In this document: positions 1 through 6,495 of the stretch, in pieces
How positions within the stretch are numbered: the stretch's first letter is position 1
Layout of the letters: each line of letters begins with the position of its first letter
Program-made: the position numbers and the translations under genes
Notes under the pieces: generated by a model
What the model was told of the DNA's origin: nothing
Database searches by the model: none
What the model saw: the letters and a program-made list of their open reading frames with translations, nothing else
From: Oscillospiraceae bacterium
GTDB taxonomy: Bacteria > Bacillota > Clostridia > Oscillospirales > Oscillospiraceae
DNA length: 8,300 nt
NCBI GenBank assembly: GCA_031255955.1
Contig: JAIRRO010000022.1
Coordinates: 1 to 8,300, forward strand
Direction: 5' to 3'

Positions 1-1
1 T

Positions 2-1969
2 GAAGGCGGCTTCATCATCCCGGACGGCGGTGCCGGGCGACGCGCGGAATATTCCGATATCGCCATATTGCTGCGCGCGAGAACCCACGCCACCGTGTAT
101 CGCGAGGAACTGACAAGGCTCGGTATTCCGGTTGAATCCCCGGATTCAGAAGTGTTTTTCGACAGACCGGAAATTGAAACGGCTCTCGCGTTTTTATCGG
201 TCATCGATAATCCGCGCGACGATACGGCGTTAATCGCCGTTTTGCGCTCACCCGTGTATGCCTTCACGCCGGATGAGCTTGCCGAAATACGCCTTGCTCT
301 CCCGGACGGCGATTTTTATGACGCGCTGGAAAAGCACGCCGCGACGGACGAAAAATCACAAAAATTTATCACAGAGCTGGCAGGGCTGCGCACCTTGGCG
401 CCGGAGCTTGGCGCGGAGCGCGCGCTCTGGCTGCTGTACAACAAAACAGAGCTTCCGGCGTATATCAGCGCGGAGAGCGACGGCGCGGCGCGGCGCGGCG
501 GACTTATGGGCTTAATCGAGAGGGCGCGTCAGGCATCGTCGATAGGACGGCGGAGCGTGTTTGATTTTCTGCGGTTTGTAAAAAGTCTGCGCGAGCGCGG
601 TTCGGATATAGCGGCAGGCTCTCCCGTGTCAAGCTCGGGCGGCGGCGCGGTGCGTCTTATGACGGCGCACAAATCAAAGGGGCTGGAATTTCCGATTGTA
701 TTTCTCGCCGATATGTCAAAGCGGTTTAATTTTACAGACTCGCGCGAGCGGCTGTTATTTCATCGTGAGCTTGGCGCGGGACCGAAGCGCGTTGACCTTG
801 AGCGGCGCGTTGAATACCCCACGCTTCCGCGTATCGCCATCGCGAAAAAGCTCGCTGACGAGACTATGTCAGAGGAAATGCGCGTGCTGTATGTCGCTAT
901 GACGCGCGCGCGCGAAAAGCTGATAATAACATACGCATCCGACGACGCCGAAAAAACGCTTGAAAAGCTGGCGTTCGACGCGCCTGAACGCGCGGAGCCG
1001 ATATCGCCGTATATGCTCTCGCGTCAGCGTGGCACCGGTGATATTCTGCTGCTGGCAGCCTTGACGCGCCCCGAAACGCGCGCGATATTGGCGGAGGCTC
1101 CGTTTGATAATCCGCCGCGCGGCGAGGGGGCGTGGGACGTCCGGATAGTGAGAATGTCCACAAATGACGCCGCAAACGACGCTGCGGAGGCTGCTGATAC
1201 CGCTGACGCCGCCGATAACGAGCGCAGCGTGCAACCGGAAGAGGCTGCCACCGAACAGGATGTGCCGCCGCCGTTTACATATCCGTATCCAAGGGCGCCG
1301 GAGCTGCCGTCAAAGCTCACCGTCACAGAGCTGAAAAACCGCGCCTCGGACTCCGACCTGCTCACGGACGCGCAGCAAATTGAGTACACACCCCCGCACG
1401 GGGAGACGTCCGGCGGGACATATTCGCGCCCGGGATTTATATCGCCGAAGGGCGCGCTCACCGGGGCGGAACGCGGCACGGCGCTGCATCTCGCGATGCG
1501 GCGTATGGCGCTGCGCGAGTACTCCGACGCTGATGAGGTTCGACGCGAGCTTGACTCGATCACCGCCGCGGGGTATCTCACCCCGCAGCAGCGCGCTGTG
1601 GTGGAGGAGGCTAAAATTCTTCGGTTTTTACGCTCAGAGTACGGCGCGCGCGCCGCGCGTGCGGCGGAGGTTTTCAGGGAATTTAAGTTTTCGCTGTTTG
1701 TCCCGGCGGAGGCATATTTCCCCGGCGGAGGCGCGGATGAAATTATGCTGCAGGGCATCGTCGATCTCGCTTTCCGCGAGGGGGACAAAATAATTGTCGT
1801 CGATTTCAAGACCGACCGTCTGAGGAGCGACGCGGCGCTGCGCGAAAAAACCGCGCTCTATACGCCGCAGGTTCGGGCGTATATGAGCGCGATGGAGCGT
1901 GTGACGGGTCTTGCCGCGCGTGAGGGCGTCATATATTTCTTTGACGGCGGGGCGGCTGTGCCCGTGTGA
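2..1969 (+). CDS. addA: AddA, ATP-dependent helicase/nuclease subunit A (C-terminal 655 residues, 5' partial)
   Basis: AddA is the UvrD-like helicase plus nuclease subunit of AddAB, which resects double-strand breaks and loads RecA; it acts on DNA in the cytoplasm. The reading frame is open from base 2, and the upstream residues YSDIAILLRAR form a normal helicase motif IV, so the gene begins left of the window and the TTG at 68 is internal. Helicase motif V (VRLMTAHKSKGLEF, bases 650-691) and motif VI (EEMRVLYVAMTRAREKL, from 872) are intact. The C-terminal RecB-family nuclease domain follows: GTALHLAM with His at 1487, GIVDLAF with Asp at 1763, and VVDFKTD with the D-x-K pair at 1802 and 1808, so the nuclease looks active. 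Helicase and nuclease are joined by an Ala/Asp/Glu-rich stretch (about 1160-1260). Full-length AddA is usually about 1200 residues, so roughly half is present. addB is expected upstream but is not visible. The stop is 19 bp from the convergent dpaB stop, and no clear terminator lies between them. Confidence 0.96.
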   Translation, partial: EGGFIIPDGGAGRRAEYSDIAILLRARTHATVYREELTRLGIPVESPDSEVFFDRPEIETALAFLSVIDNPRDDTALIAVLRSPVYAFTPDELAEIRLALPDGDFYDALEKHAATDEKSQKFITELAGLRTLAPELGAERALWLLYNKTELPAYISAESDGAARRGGLMGLIERARQASSIGRRSVFDFLRFVKSLRERGSDIAAGSPVSSSGGGAVRLMTAHKSKGLEFPIVFLADMSKRFNFTDSRERLLFHRELGAGPKRVDLERRVEYPTLPRIAIAKKLADETMSEEMRVLYVAMTRAREKLIITYASDDAEKTLEKLAFDAPERAEPISPYMLSRQRGTGDILLLAALTRPETRAILAEAPFDNPPRGEGAWDVRIVRMSTNDAANDAAEAADTADAADNERSVQPEEAATEQDVPPPFTYPYPRAPELPSKLTVTELKNRASDSDLLTDAQQIEYTPPHGETSGGTYSRPGFISPKGALTGAERGTALHLAMRRMALREYSDADEVRRELDSITAAGYLTPQQRAVVEEAKILRFLRSEYGARAARAAEVFREFKFSLFVPAEAYFPGGGADEIMLQGIVDLAFREGDKIIVVDFKTDRLRSDAALREKTALYTPQVRAYMSAMERVTGLAAREGVIYFFDGGAAVPV

Positions 1970-1988
1970 TTTTTGATGCGTAGGGCAC

Positions 1989-2573
1989 CTATTTCGGCGC
2001 TGCGGTAAGCAGCGGCTGAGGCTGGCGTCCCGCAAGAGCCTCTGCCACCGCCGTATTTAATGCGTCAAAATCAGCAACGAGCGAGGTTGGCTTTTTCGCG
2101 GGGTCATCCTGATAAAACGGTACGAAATAGACGTTTTTTCTGTTAAGCAGCTCGCCCAGGGCGGGCGCGGCGCCGCTGAGGGCGTCGTTCGTCGAGACGG
2201 CAATCAATAGCGGTCTGCCGTTGCGCAGGTGCGCCTTTGCCGCCATCGTGACGCATGTATCCGTGATGCCGCGCGCGATTTTGGACATTGTCCCGCCTGT
2301 ACAGGGCGCGATAACCAATATATCAAGCAGCGCCCCGGGACCGATAGGCTCCGCGTCCGTAATTTTATGTATCACACGTTTGCCGCATATCTCCTCCATA
2401 CATCGGACAAAGTCCCGCGCCGCCCCGAAGCGTGTATCCGTGGAGTACGCGCTTTCGGACATTATCGGTGTGATGTCCGGAAACTCGGTTTTTAAGATGG
2501 CAAGCGCGGCGAGCGCTTTATCGAACGTGCAATAAGAGCCGCACATGGCGAACCCGACACGCGCGCCGCTCAT
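1989..2573 (-). CDS. dpaB: Dipicolinate synthase subunit B (SpoVFB/DpaB)
   Basis: Subunit B of dipicolinate synthase, which acts with DpaA to convert the lysine-pathway dihydrodipicolinate intermediate into dipicolinic acid in the mother cell for export into the spore. The 194-residue length matches the family (about 200). It is a flavoprotein-fold protein: N-terminal VGFAMCGSYCTF nucleotide-binding loop, TRFG near residues 47-50, then VIAPCTGGTMSKIARGITD, MAAKAHLRN, STNDALSG, and NVYFVPFYQDDPAKKP followed by SLVAD. The end QPQPLL also resembles the Bacillus subtilis protein. The usual APxTGN[ST] motif reads APCTGGT here, with Gly94 in place of Asn (codon 2294-2292). The start ATG overlaps the dpaA stop as ATGA (2573-2570), so translation is probably coupled to dpaA; the Shine-Dalgarno is weak (AAAGGG inside the dpaA end). 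The TAG stop converges on addA. Confidence 0.95.
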   Translation of the reverse strand: MSGARVGFAMCGSYCTFDKALAALAILKTEFPDITPIMSESAYSTDTRFGAARDFVRCMEEICGKRVIHKITDAEPIGPGALLDILVIAPCTGGTMSKIARGITDTCVTMAAKAHLRNGRPLLIAVSTNDALSGAAPALGELLNRKNVYFVPFYQDDPAKKPTSLVADFDALNTAVAEALAGRQPQPLLTAAPK

Positions 2574-3439
2574 ATCATCAAGCCCTTTTCCCGCAGTATG
2601 TTATAGATGGTGTCGCGGATTATCACGCCGCTTGTCGTCGGCGCCACCTCCCCGGGCAGCGATAACGCCCACATGGCGCGCACACCAAGCTTTGACGCCG
2701 CCGTGAAATCCAGCCCTCCGGGCTTGGAGGCAAGATCCAGACATAAGCAGTCCGCGCCGACCTCCGAGAGCCGCTCGGCGGTCATAATCCGCGCGGGGAT
2801 GGTGTTCACGATGACATCAAAGTCGCCGAGGCGTCCGTCAAGACACGATGTTTCAAGCGCTTCATATCCATAGGCGCGTATCCACGCCAAAGCCTCCGGC
2901 GTCCGCGCCGTCGCCGTGACGTCCGCGCCCAGTCCGCGCAAGCGGTGACTGAGCAGCTTGCCGATTCTGCCGAAGCCTAATACAAGCACGCGCGCGCGCC
3001 AGATGGTTATCGCGGTTTCCTGCATAATCAGCCCGACAGCGCCCTCCGCCGCGGCAACGGCATTGGCAACCGCCAATTCCTCACGCTCAAAGTAATCCGT
3101 AAATGACAGCCCCTCGGAGCGGAAAAGCGCGCGTGAGGCGTCGTCCGCGCGACCGAGCAGCACAAGCTGCCCCGGCGAGAGCGCCGTCACTATCTCATGC
3201 ACAGTATGTAAGCCCTCGGATAGCGGTGAGGACAGCATCCCCTCGCGCGATTGCAATGGCAGCGGAAGCACAACGCAGTCCGCGCCCTCAACCGCGTACC
3301 GCGCGGTACCCTCCTGCACCACACCCTCTGACAGCCGTATTTTATCAAGCGCAAAGACACTGGTATCGTGTCCGTCGCTTCGCAGCAGCTCCGCAAGACG
3401 CGCCTGCCGCATATCGCCGCCGATAACAGCGAATTTCAT
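2570..3439 (-). CDS. dpaA: Dipicolinate synthase subunit A (SpoVFA/DpaA)
   Basis: NAD(P)-binding subunit of dipicolinate synthase, needed for dipicolinic acid in the spore core and hence heat resistance. The 289 residues match the usual 290-300. The N-terminus MKFAVIGGDMRQARLAELL is the family's own start. A central Rossmann motif VLVLGFGRIGKLL (GxGxxG) is followed by IVNTIPARIM, CLDLASKPGG, and the conserved C-terminal LSLPGEVAPTTSG with RDTIYNIL. I chose the ATG at 3439 because a strong Shine-Dalgarno (GGGGGAG, 3451-3445) sits 5 nt upstream and homology starts there. An in-frame ATG at 3469 would add ten unrelated residues and place that ribosome site inside the gene. dpaA is first in a two-gene unit with dpaB (ATGA overlap). 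The asd, dapG and dapA genes that follow spoVFAB in Bacillus are absent here. A candidate sporulation -10 element lies 33-41 bp upstream. Confidence 0.96.
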   Translation of the reverse strand: MKFAVIGGDMRQARLAELLRSDGHDTSVFALDKIRLSEGVVQEGTARYAVEGADCVVLPLPLQSREGMLSSPLSEGLHTVHEIVTALSPGQLVLLGRADDASRALFRSEGLSFTDYFEREELAVANAVAAAEGAVGLIMQETAITIWRARVLVLGFGRIGKLLSHRLRGLGADVTATARTPEALAWIRAYGYEALETSCLDGRLGDFDVIVNTIPARIMTAERLSEVGADCLCLDLASKPGGLDFTAASKLGVRAMWALSLPGEVAPTTSGVIIRDTIYNILREKGLMI

Positions 3440-3471
3440 AGTCACTCCCCCAATAAGCAGCGTATTCAACG

Positions 3472-3480
3472 CATAATATG
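3472..3480 (-). promoter_or_regulatory. Candidate sporulation-sigma -10 element upstream of dpaA
   Basis: On the minus strand CATATTATG reads from 3480 to 3472. CATATTA fits the CATnnTA core shared by sigma-F/G -10 elements. It is a partial match to the sigma-K -10 CATAnnnTA (TG instead of TA at the end). Seventeen bases upstream an AC dinucleotide fits the minimal sigma-K -35, and no GnATA-like sigma-F/G -35 is seen at that distance. A start near 3466 would give a leader of about 27 nt ending in the GGGGGAG ribosome site. Known spoVF operons are mother-cell (sigma-K) genes, so sigma-K is the expected factor. The match is short and could be chance. Confidence 0.35.
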
Positions 3481-3542
3481 CCGCGATGCAGCGAAGCGTG
3501 CGCGCGGTTTTAATTCGCCGTCGGCGGGAGGCGTGTCAATTA

Positions 3543-3561
3543 TTTCTGAAATAACCAGAAA
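3543..3561. promoter_or_regulatory. Inverted repeat TTTCTG-N7-CAGAAA upstream of the ATPase promoter
   Basis: A perfect 6-bp dyad with a 7-bp spacer. It ends 6 bp before the -35 element at 3568 and lies in the divergent region between dpaA and the ATPase. Position and shape suit a transcription factor site, but no known consensus is recognised. It is short and AT-rich, so chance is possible. Confidence 0.25.
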
Positions 3562-3567
3562 AAACGC

Positions 3568-3596
3568 TTGATTTCGCGAGAAATGGCGGATATAAT
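3568..3596 (+). promoter_or_regulatory. Sigma-A promoter for the ATPase-lipoprotein operon
   Basis: TTGATT (3568-3573, four of six consensus bases) and a perfect TATAAT (3591-3596) are separated by exactly 17 bp. Transcription should start near 3603, giving a leader of about 60 nt before the ATG at 3662. It points away from dpaA. A small dyad, ATTTC-GCGA-GAAAT (3571-3584), covers the end of the -35 and the first half of the spacer, where a bound repressor would block polymerase. Confidence 0.72.
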
Positions 3597-3661
3597 ATAC
3601 CTCAATCAGTCAAATGTACCCAACGATACGAGCCGGGCTCGAAAGGACAAGTGCTTGCGAT

Positions 3662-4891
3662 ATGATAGACAGACCGCTGTATACAAACCGCGTGTTTACG
3701 GAATCAGTTGCCCCGTCGGCAAAGCTGCTCACCGGAATGAAGCGCGCCGGCAAATCCTCTGTTATGCAGATGGCGCGCGACGAGCTTACCCGGCGCGGCG
3801 CCCCGAAGCAGAGCATCATTCACCTCAGCTTTGAGGGGCTTGAAAACTCCGGCATCACGGAATCCGCGGAGCTATATGACGCCGTTACGAAGCGCGTCGC
3901 CGCCGCTCCCGACGCGGGGCGGATTTATCTGTTTCTGGACGAGCCCCAGCGCGTTTACGGCTGGGAGAGGGCAGCGCTGCATCTGATGCACGACCTCGGC
4001 GTGTATATCTATGCCGCCGGGTCAAACAGCGACATCGTCTCCCCCTCTGTGCTGGCAACGCTGGAGGACCGCTGCGAGATAATAAACGTCACGACGCTGT
4101 CCTTCACGGAATATCTCATCTTCCGCGAAAGCTTCACACGGATAGAGGATATCCAGCGCGAGCTGGCGCGCTACATAATGCAGGGCGGCTTTCCGACACT
4201 GCACCTGCGCGAGCATACGCAGGACGAAGCCTATACCCACGTGCGCGATATTATGAGCGCCGCCGTATGGAGCGACGTCGTCGGCTCGCACCAGCTGCGC
4301 CGCGCCGACCAACTTACACGCATCATCCGATTTGTATTTGAAAATGTGGGGCGCACCTTCTCCGCGAAGCACCTTTCTGACAGCCTGAAGGGCGAAAACA
4401 AAGAGATAAACATCGAAACCGTGTACACATATCTCGAACGCCTTGAAAACGCGTATATCATATCGCGCTGCCGACGTTATGACCTGCACGCGGAGGAACC
4501 GCTTAAAACGCAGGAAAAATTCTATCTCGCGGACGTCGGACTGCGCTTCGCGATGCTGGGCTTCTCCCCCACCGCCATCGGAAACGCGCTTGAAAACACA
4601 GTGTATCTGGAGCTTGTGCGGCGCGGATATGAGGTATATATCGGCAAGCACGGCAAGCGCGAAATTGATTTCGTCGCACAGCGCGGCAACGAGCGCGTAT
4701 ATATCCAGCTGGGGCGCGAGGTTCACCCCGAGCGAACCGAAAACGACGCGTACAACACCCTTGCCGCCCTGCGCGACAACTATCCAAAGTACATACTAAG
4801 CGCCGACCCCAACGCCTCAGGCAACCGAAACGGCATCGAAACCGCGAGCATCACAGACTTTTTGCTCGGCGGAGGGCATATCCGCGTATGA
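3662..4891 (+). CDS. AAA+ ATPase with C-terminal DUF4143 domain
   Basis: A 409-residue protein of the widespread AAA_14/DUF4143 ATPase family, whose cellular role is not established. It has a Walker A loop GMKRAGKSS (residues 25-33), a Walker B strand IYLFLDEPQ (Asp93, Glu94), a sensor-like AAGSNS (118-123), and the family signature LEDRCEI followed by LSFTEYL. A winged-helix-like middle has FSAKHLSDSL and IETVYTYLERLENAYII. The C-terminal DUF4143 half has a restriction-nuclease-like fold pattern: ALEN, EIDFV (Asp336) and YIQL (Gln349). Gln takes the place of the usual catalytic Lys, as is common in this family, so nuclease activity is unlikely. The start at 3662 is chosen because MIDRPLYTNRV matches how family members begin. 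The ATG at 3614 adds 16 unrelated residues upstream of the GAAAGGA ribosome site (3641-3647), which is rather far (14 nt) from 3662. The stop overlaps the next gene by 4 bp (ATGA). The sigma-A promoter at 3568 drives it. Confidence 0.9.
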   Translation: MIDRPLYTNRVFTESVAPSAKLLTGMKRAGKSSVMQMARDELTRRGAPKQSIIHLSFEGLENSGITESAELYDAVTKRVAAAPDAGRIYLFLDEPQRVYGWERAALHLMHDLGVYIYAAGSNSDIVSPSVLATLEDRCEIINVTTLSFTEYLIFRESFTRIEDIQRELARYIMQGGFPTLHLREHTQDEAYTHVRDIMSAAVWSDVVGSHQLRRADQLTRIIRFVFENVGRTFSAKHLSDSLKGENKEINIETVYTYLERLENAYIISRCRRYDLHAEEPLKTQEKFYLADVGLRFAMLGFSPTAIGNALENTVYLELVRRGYEVYIGKHGKREIDFVAQRGNERVYIQLGREVHPERTENDAYNTLAALRDNYPKYILSADPNASGNRNGIETASITDFLLGGGHIRV

Positions 4892-6069
4892 GAGCTCCCG
4901 GCCATATCGGCGGCTTTCTGCGCCGCGCTGCCGCGCTGATTATGGCGGCGGCGGCGTTAACAGCGTCGGGCTGCGCGCGCATACTCGAAACAGAGCGCCT
5001 TACGGTCACGCCGCATGCGGATTTGTCGCCGCCCCCGCACGACAACGCCATTCCGGAGGCGTCGGATTATGCGGAGCTGCGCGGCGCGGTGTATGACATC
5101 TTATCGCGCGGGCAGAACGCCGGGCGCATAAACGTGTTTGAATACAGCGGCGAGCTGGAGCCTGATTTGGAGCGCGCGCGCGAGGATATCCTCCTGCGCG
5201 ACGCCTTCGGCTCTTACGCGCTGTCCGATATATCCTATGAAATCACGCCGATAGTATCGTACTATGAGGTCTCGGCGGAGCTGACATACCGCCGCTCAGG
5301 TGAGCAACTGGACGCCGTGGTGACAGCCTCCACGCAGCTGTATCTGCGCACAGAGCTGCTGGAGATGATGAGCGCCTATCGTGAGGACGCGGCGATACTC
5401 ACCGGCATTTCGGGCATATCCGGGGAGCAGGCGCTGGAGTATATAAACGAAATATACTACGAAAATCCACTGCGCGTCGTGATGCTGCCCATCGCCACGG
5501 CGGTGATTTATCCCCCGGAGACCTCCGGCGGGGAAAAGCTCATCGAGCTTACCTTTGGATACAGTCAATCGACCTCTGTATTGACGCGCTTTTCCGAGTG
5601 GCTGCGCTCCGCGGCGCGCGATATCGCGGAGTCCGCGACGGGTGACGGCGACGGAGAGCTTCTTCTTTCGCTGTGCCGCTCTCTCGCGGAGCTGGCGGAG
5701 TATGACAGCGCCGCCGCCGCGCTTACGGAATACCCGACGCAAGGACTCTCCTCCACGGCTTACGGCGCGCTGCTGGGCGGCTCCGCCATCGGAGAGGGAT
5801 ACGCCATGGCGTATAAGGCGCTGTGCGATTCCCTGTCGCTGCAATGCATTGTTGTTCCCGGTACGCGCGGCGGACAGCGCCACGCGTGGAACATTGTGGT
5901 CTGCGACGGGGCATACTATCACATCGACCCCGCGATGTGCGACACAGAGGGCTATGAAACGGCGTTTTTGAAAAGCGATGAGGATATGGAGGCAATGCAA
6001 TATGAGTGGGACCGCGACGCCTTTCCCGTCTGCGGCGGCGACGCCACTTACGAGCAGCTTGTTTCATAA
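4888..6069 (+). CDS. Lipoprotein with transglutaminase-like domain lacking the catalytic Cys
   Basis: A 393-residue, probably membrane-anchored surface protein of unknown role. The N-terminus has two Arg (12-13), a hydrophobic Ala-rich stretch (14-26), and a lipobox-like TASGC with the lipidated Cys at residue 29; Ala rather than Leu at -3 is slightly off consensus. Residues about 40-280 are not recognised. Residues about 292-390 are transglutaminase-like: AIGEGYAMAYKALCDSL, HAWNIVV with His332, and YYHIDPAMCD with Asp347. The position normally held by the nucleophile (GVCEGYA in active members) is Gly302, so His and Asp remain but Cys is missing, and the domain is probably a binding module or pseudoenzyme. 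The tail YEWDRDAFPVCGG is typical of clostridial transglutaminase-like proteins. The start overlaps the ATPase stop (ATGA), with GGAGGG at 4871-4876, 11 nt upstream, so the two are translationally coupled. Confidence 0.82.
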   Translation: MRAPGHIGGFLRRAAALIMAAAALTASGCARILETERLTVTPHADLSPPPHDNAIPEASDYAELRGAVYDILSRGQNAGRINVFEYSGELEPDLERAREDILLRDAFGSYALSDISYEITPIVSYYEVSAELTYRRSGEQLDAVVTASTQLYLRTELLEMMSAYREDAAILTGISGISGEQALEYINEIYYENPLRVVMLPIATAVIYPPETSGGEKLIELTFGYSQSTSVLTRFSEWLRSAARDIAESATGDGDGELLLSLCRSLAELAEYDSAAAALTEYPTQGLSSTAYGALLGGSAIGEGYAMAYKALCDSLSLQCIVVPGTRGGQRHAWNIVVCDGAYYHIDPAMCDTEGYETAFLKSDEDMEAMQYEWDRDAFPVCGGDATYEQLVS

Positions 6070-6111
6070 ACCGCGCGGACGCGATATAACACAAACATTC
6101 GGAGGTTTGGA

Positions 6112-6414
6112 ATGAAGGACTACGCAAGGACATTCAGAACAGCGCTTTTTGGCTTTAACAGACAGGACACAACCGCGTGCATAAAGGCGCTGGCAGCAGA
6201 GCTTGAAGCGCTGCGCGCCGAGCTGACAGACGCGCGCGCAGCCGCCAAAAAGCTGACGGAGGAAAACGAACGCCTCACGGCGCTATGCCACCTTGACGAG
6301 CTTGAAAAAATTGCGGACAAGCTGCGGGAGCTGGAGCCACGCCACTCCGAAATCGGGCTGGAACTGCGCGCCCTGTTAGAGTCGGCGCAGATATATGAGG
6401 GCGCGGATAAATAA
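6112..6414 (+). CDS. Small coiled-coil protein with DivIVA-like N-terminus
   Basis: A 100-residue protein with no transmembrane segment or signal peptide. Its opening, TFRTALFGFNRQDTTACIKAL, resembles the N-terminal motif (F+TAL+GFN+xDV..YI) of DivIVA/GpsB-like proteins. A charged heptad-rich helix (about residues 25-58) and a second helix (about 62-94) follow, so a coiled-coil dimer is likely. DivIVA proteins bind curved membrane and organise division or polar factors, but this one is shorter and only the first 20 residues support the link. A strong GGAGG (6101-6105) lies 6 nt before the ATG. The gap to the lipoprotein is 42 bp with no convincing promoter or terminator, so it is probably the last gene of the ATPase operon. 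It ends five bases before the next promoter. That it is a real gene is well supported; function is uncertain. Confidence 0.8.
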   Translation: MKDYARTFRTALFGFNRQDTTACIKALAAELEALRAELTDARAAAKKLTEENERLTALCHLDELEKIADKLRELEPRHSEIGLELRALLESAQIYEGADK

Positions 6415-6418
6415 TCGC

Positions 6419-6447
6419 TTGACAACACCCCCGCGCGGTGGTATCAT
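6419..6447 (+). promoter_or_regulatory. Near-consensus extended -10 sigma-A promoter for the ABC exporter
   Basis: A perfect TTGACA (6419-6424), a 17-bp spacer, and TATCAT (6442-6447, five of six), with TGG directly before the -10 giving an extended -10 (TGn). Predicted start is near 6454, with about 42 nt of leader before the ATG at 6496. The -35 begins five bases after the stop of the upstream gene, so the exporter has its own strong promoter. Confidence 0.82.
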
Positions 6448-6460
6448 AGCCTTATTGAGA

Positions 6461-6470
6461 CAGGTACCTG
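6461..6470. promoter_or_regulatory. 10-bp palindrome CAGGTACCTG in the exporter leader
   Basis: A perfect palindrome about 7-16 bp downstream of the predicted transcription start and 25 bp before the exporter start codon. The position suits an operator that blocks transcription when bound. The symmetry does not extend beyond 10 bp, no regulator gene is adjacent, and no known consensus is recognised. Confidence 0.28.
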
Positions 6471-6495
6471 ACTATAGAAAGGCTGTGAGCGATTT

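Noticed and set aside
1024..1809. A 261-residue minus-strand open frame inside addA
   Set aside because: The sequence is Ser/Ala/Arg-rich with no motif, and the plus-strand nuclease domain explains the region.
2018..2042. GAGGCT...AGCCTC hairpin as a terminator for addA
   Set aside because: It has a 6-bp stem with a 13-nt loop and no T-run after it, inside the dpaB coding end; this is weak evidence for termination.
3440..3469. Upstream ATG for dpaA at 3469
   Set aside because: The added residues MNTLLIGGVT are not part of the family, and the strong GGGGGAG site lies downstream of this ATG, directly before 3439.
3614..3661. Upstream ATG for the ATPase at 3614
   Set aside because: It would add 16 residues without homology, lies only about 11 nt after the predicted transcription start, and precedes the GAAAGGA site.
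4022..4726. A 234-residue minus-strand open frame inside the ATPase gene
   Set aside because: It is an antisense shadow of a gene with intact Walker and DUF4143 features.
6071..6078. CCGCGCGG octamer repeated at 6071-6078 and 6431-6438
   Set aside because: This is a palindromic GC-only octamer in a sequence full of GCGCG runs, so two copies are expected by chance.
6062..6090. TTTCAT...TATAAC as a promoter for the small coiled-coil gene
   Set aside because: Spacing is 17 bp and the -10 is fair, but the -35 matches only two of six consensus bases; the gene is more simply read from the operon promoter.
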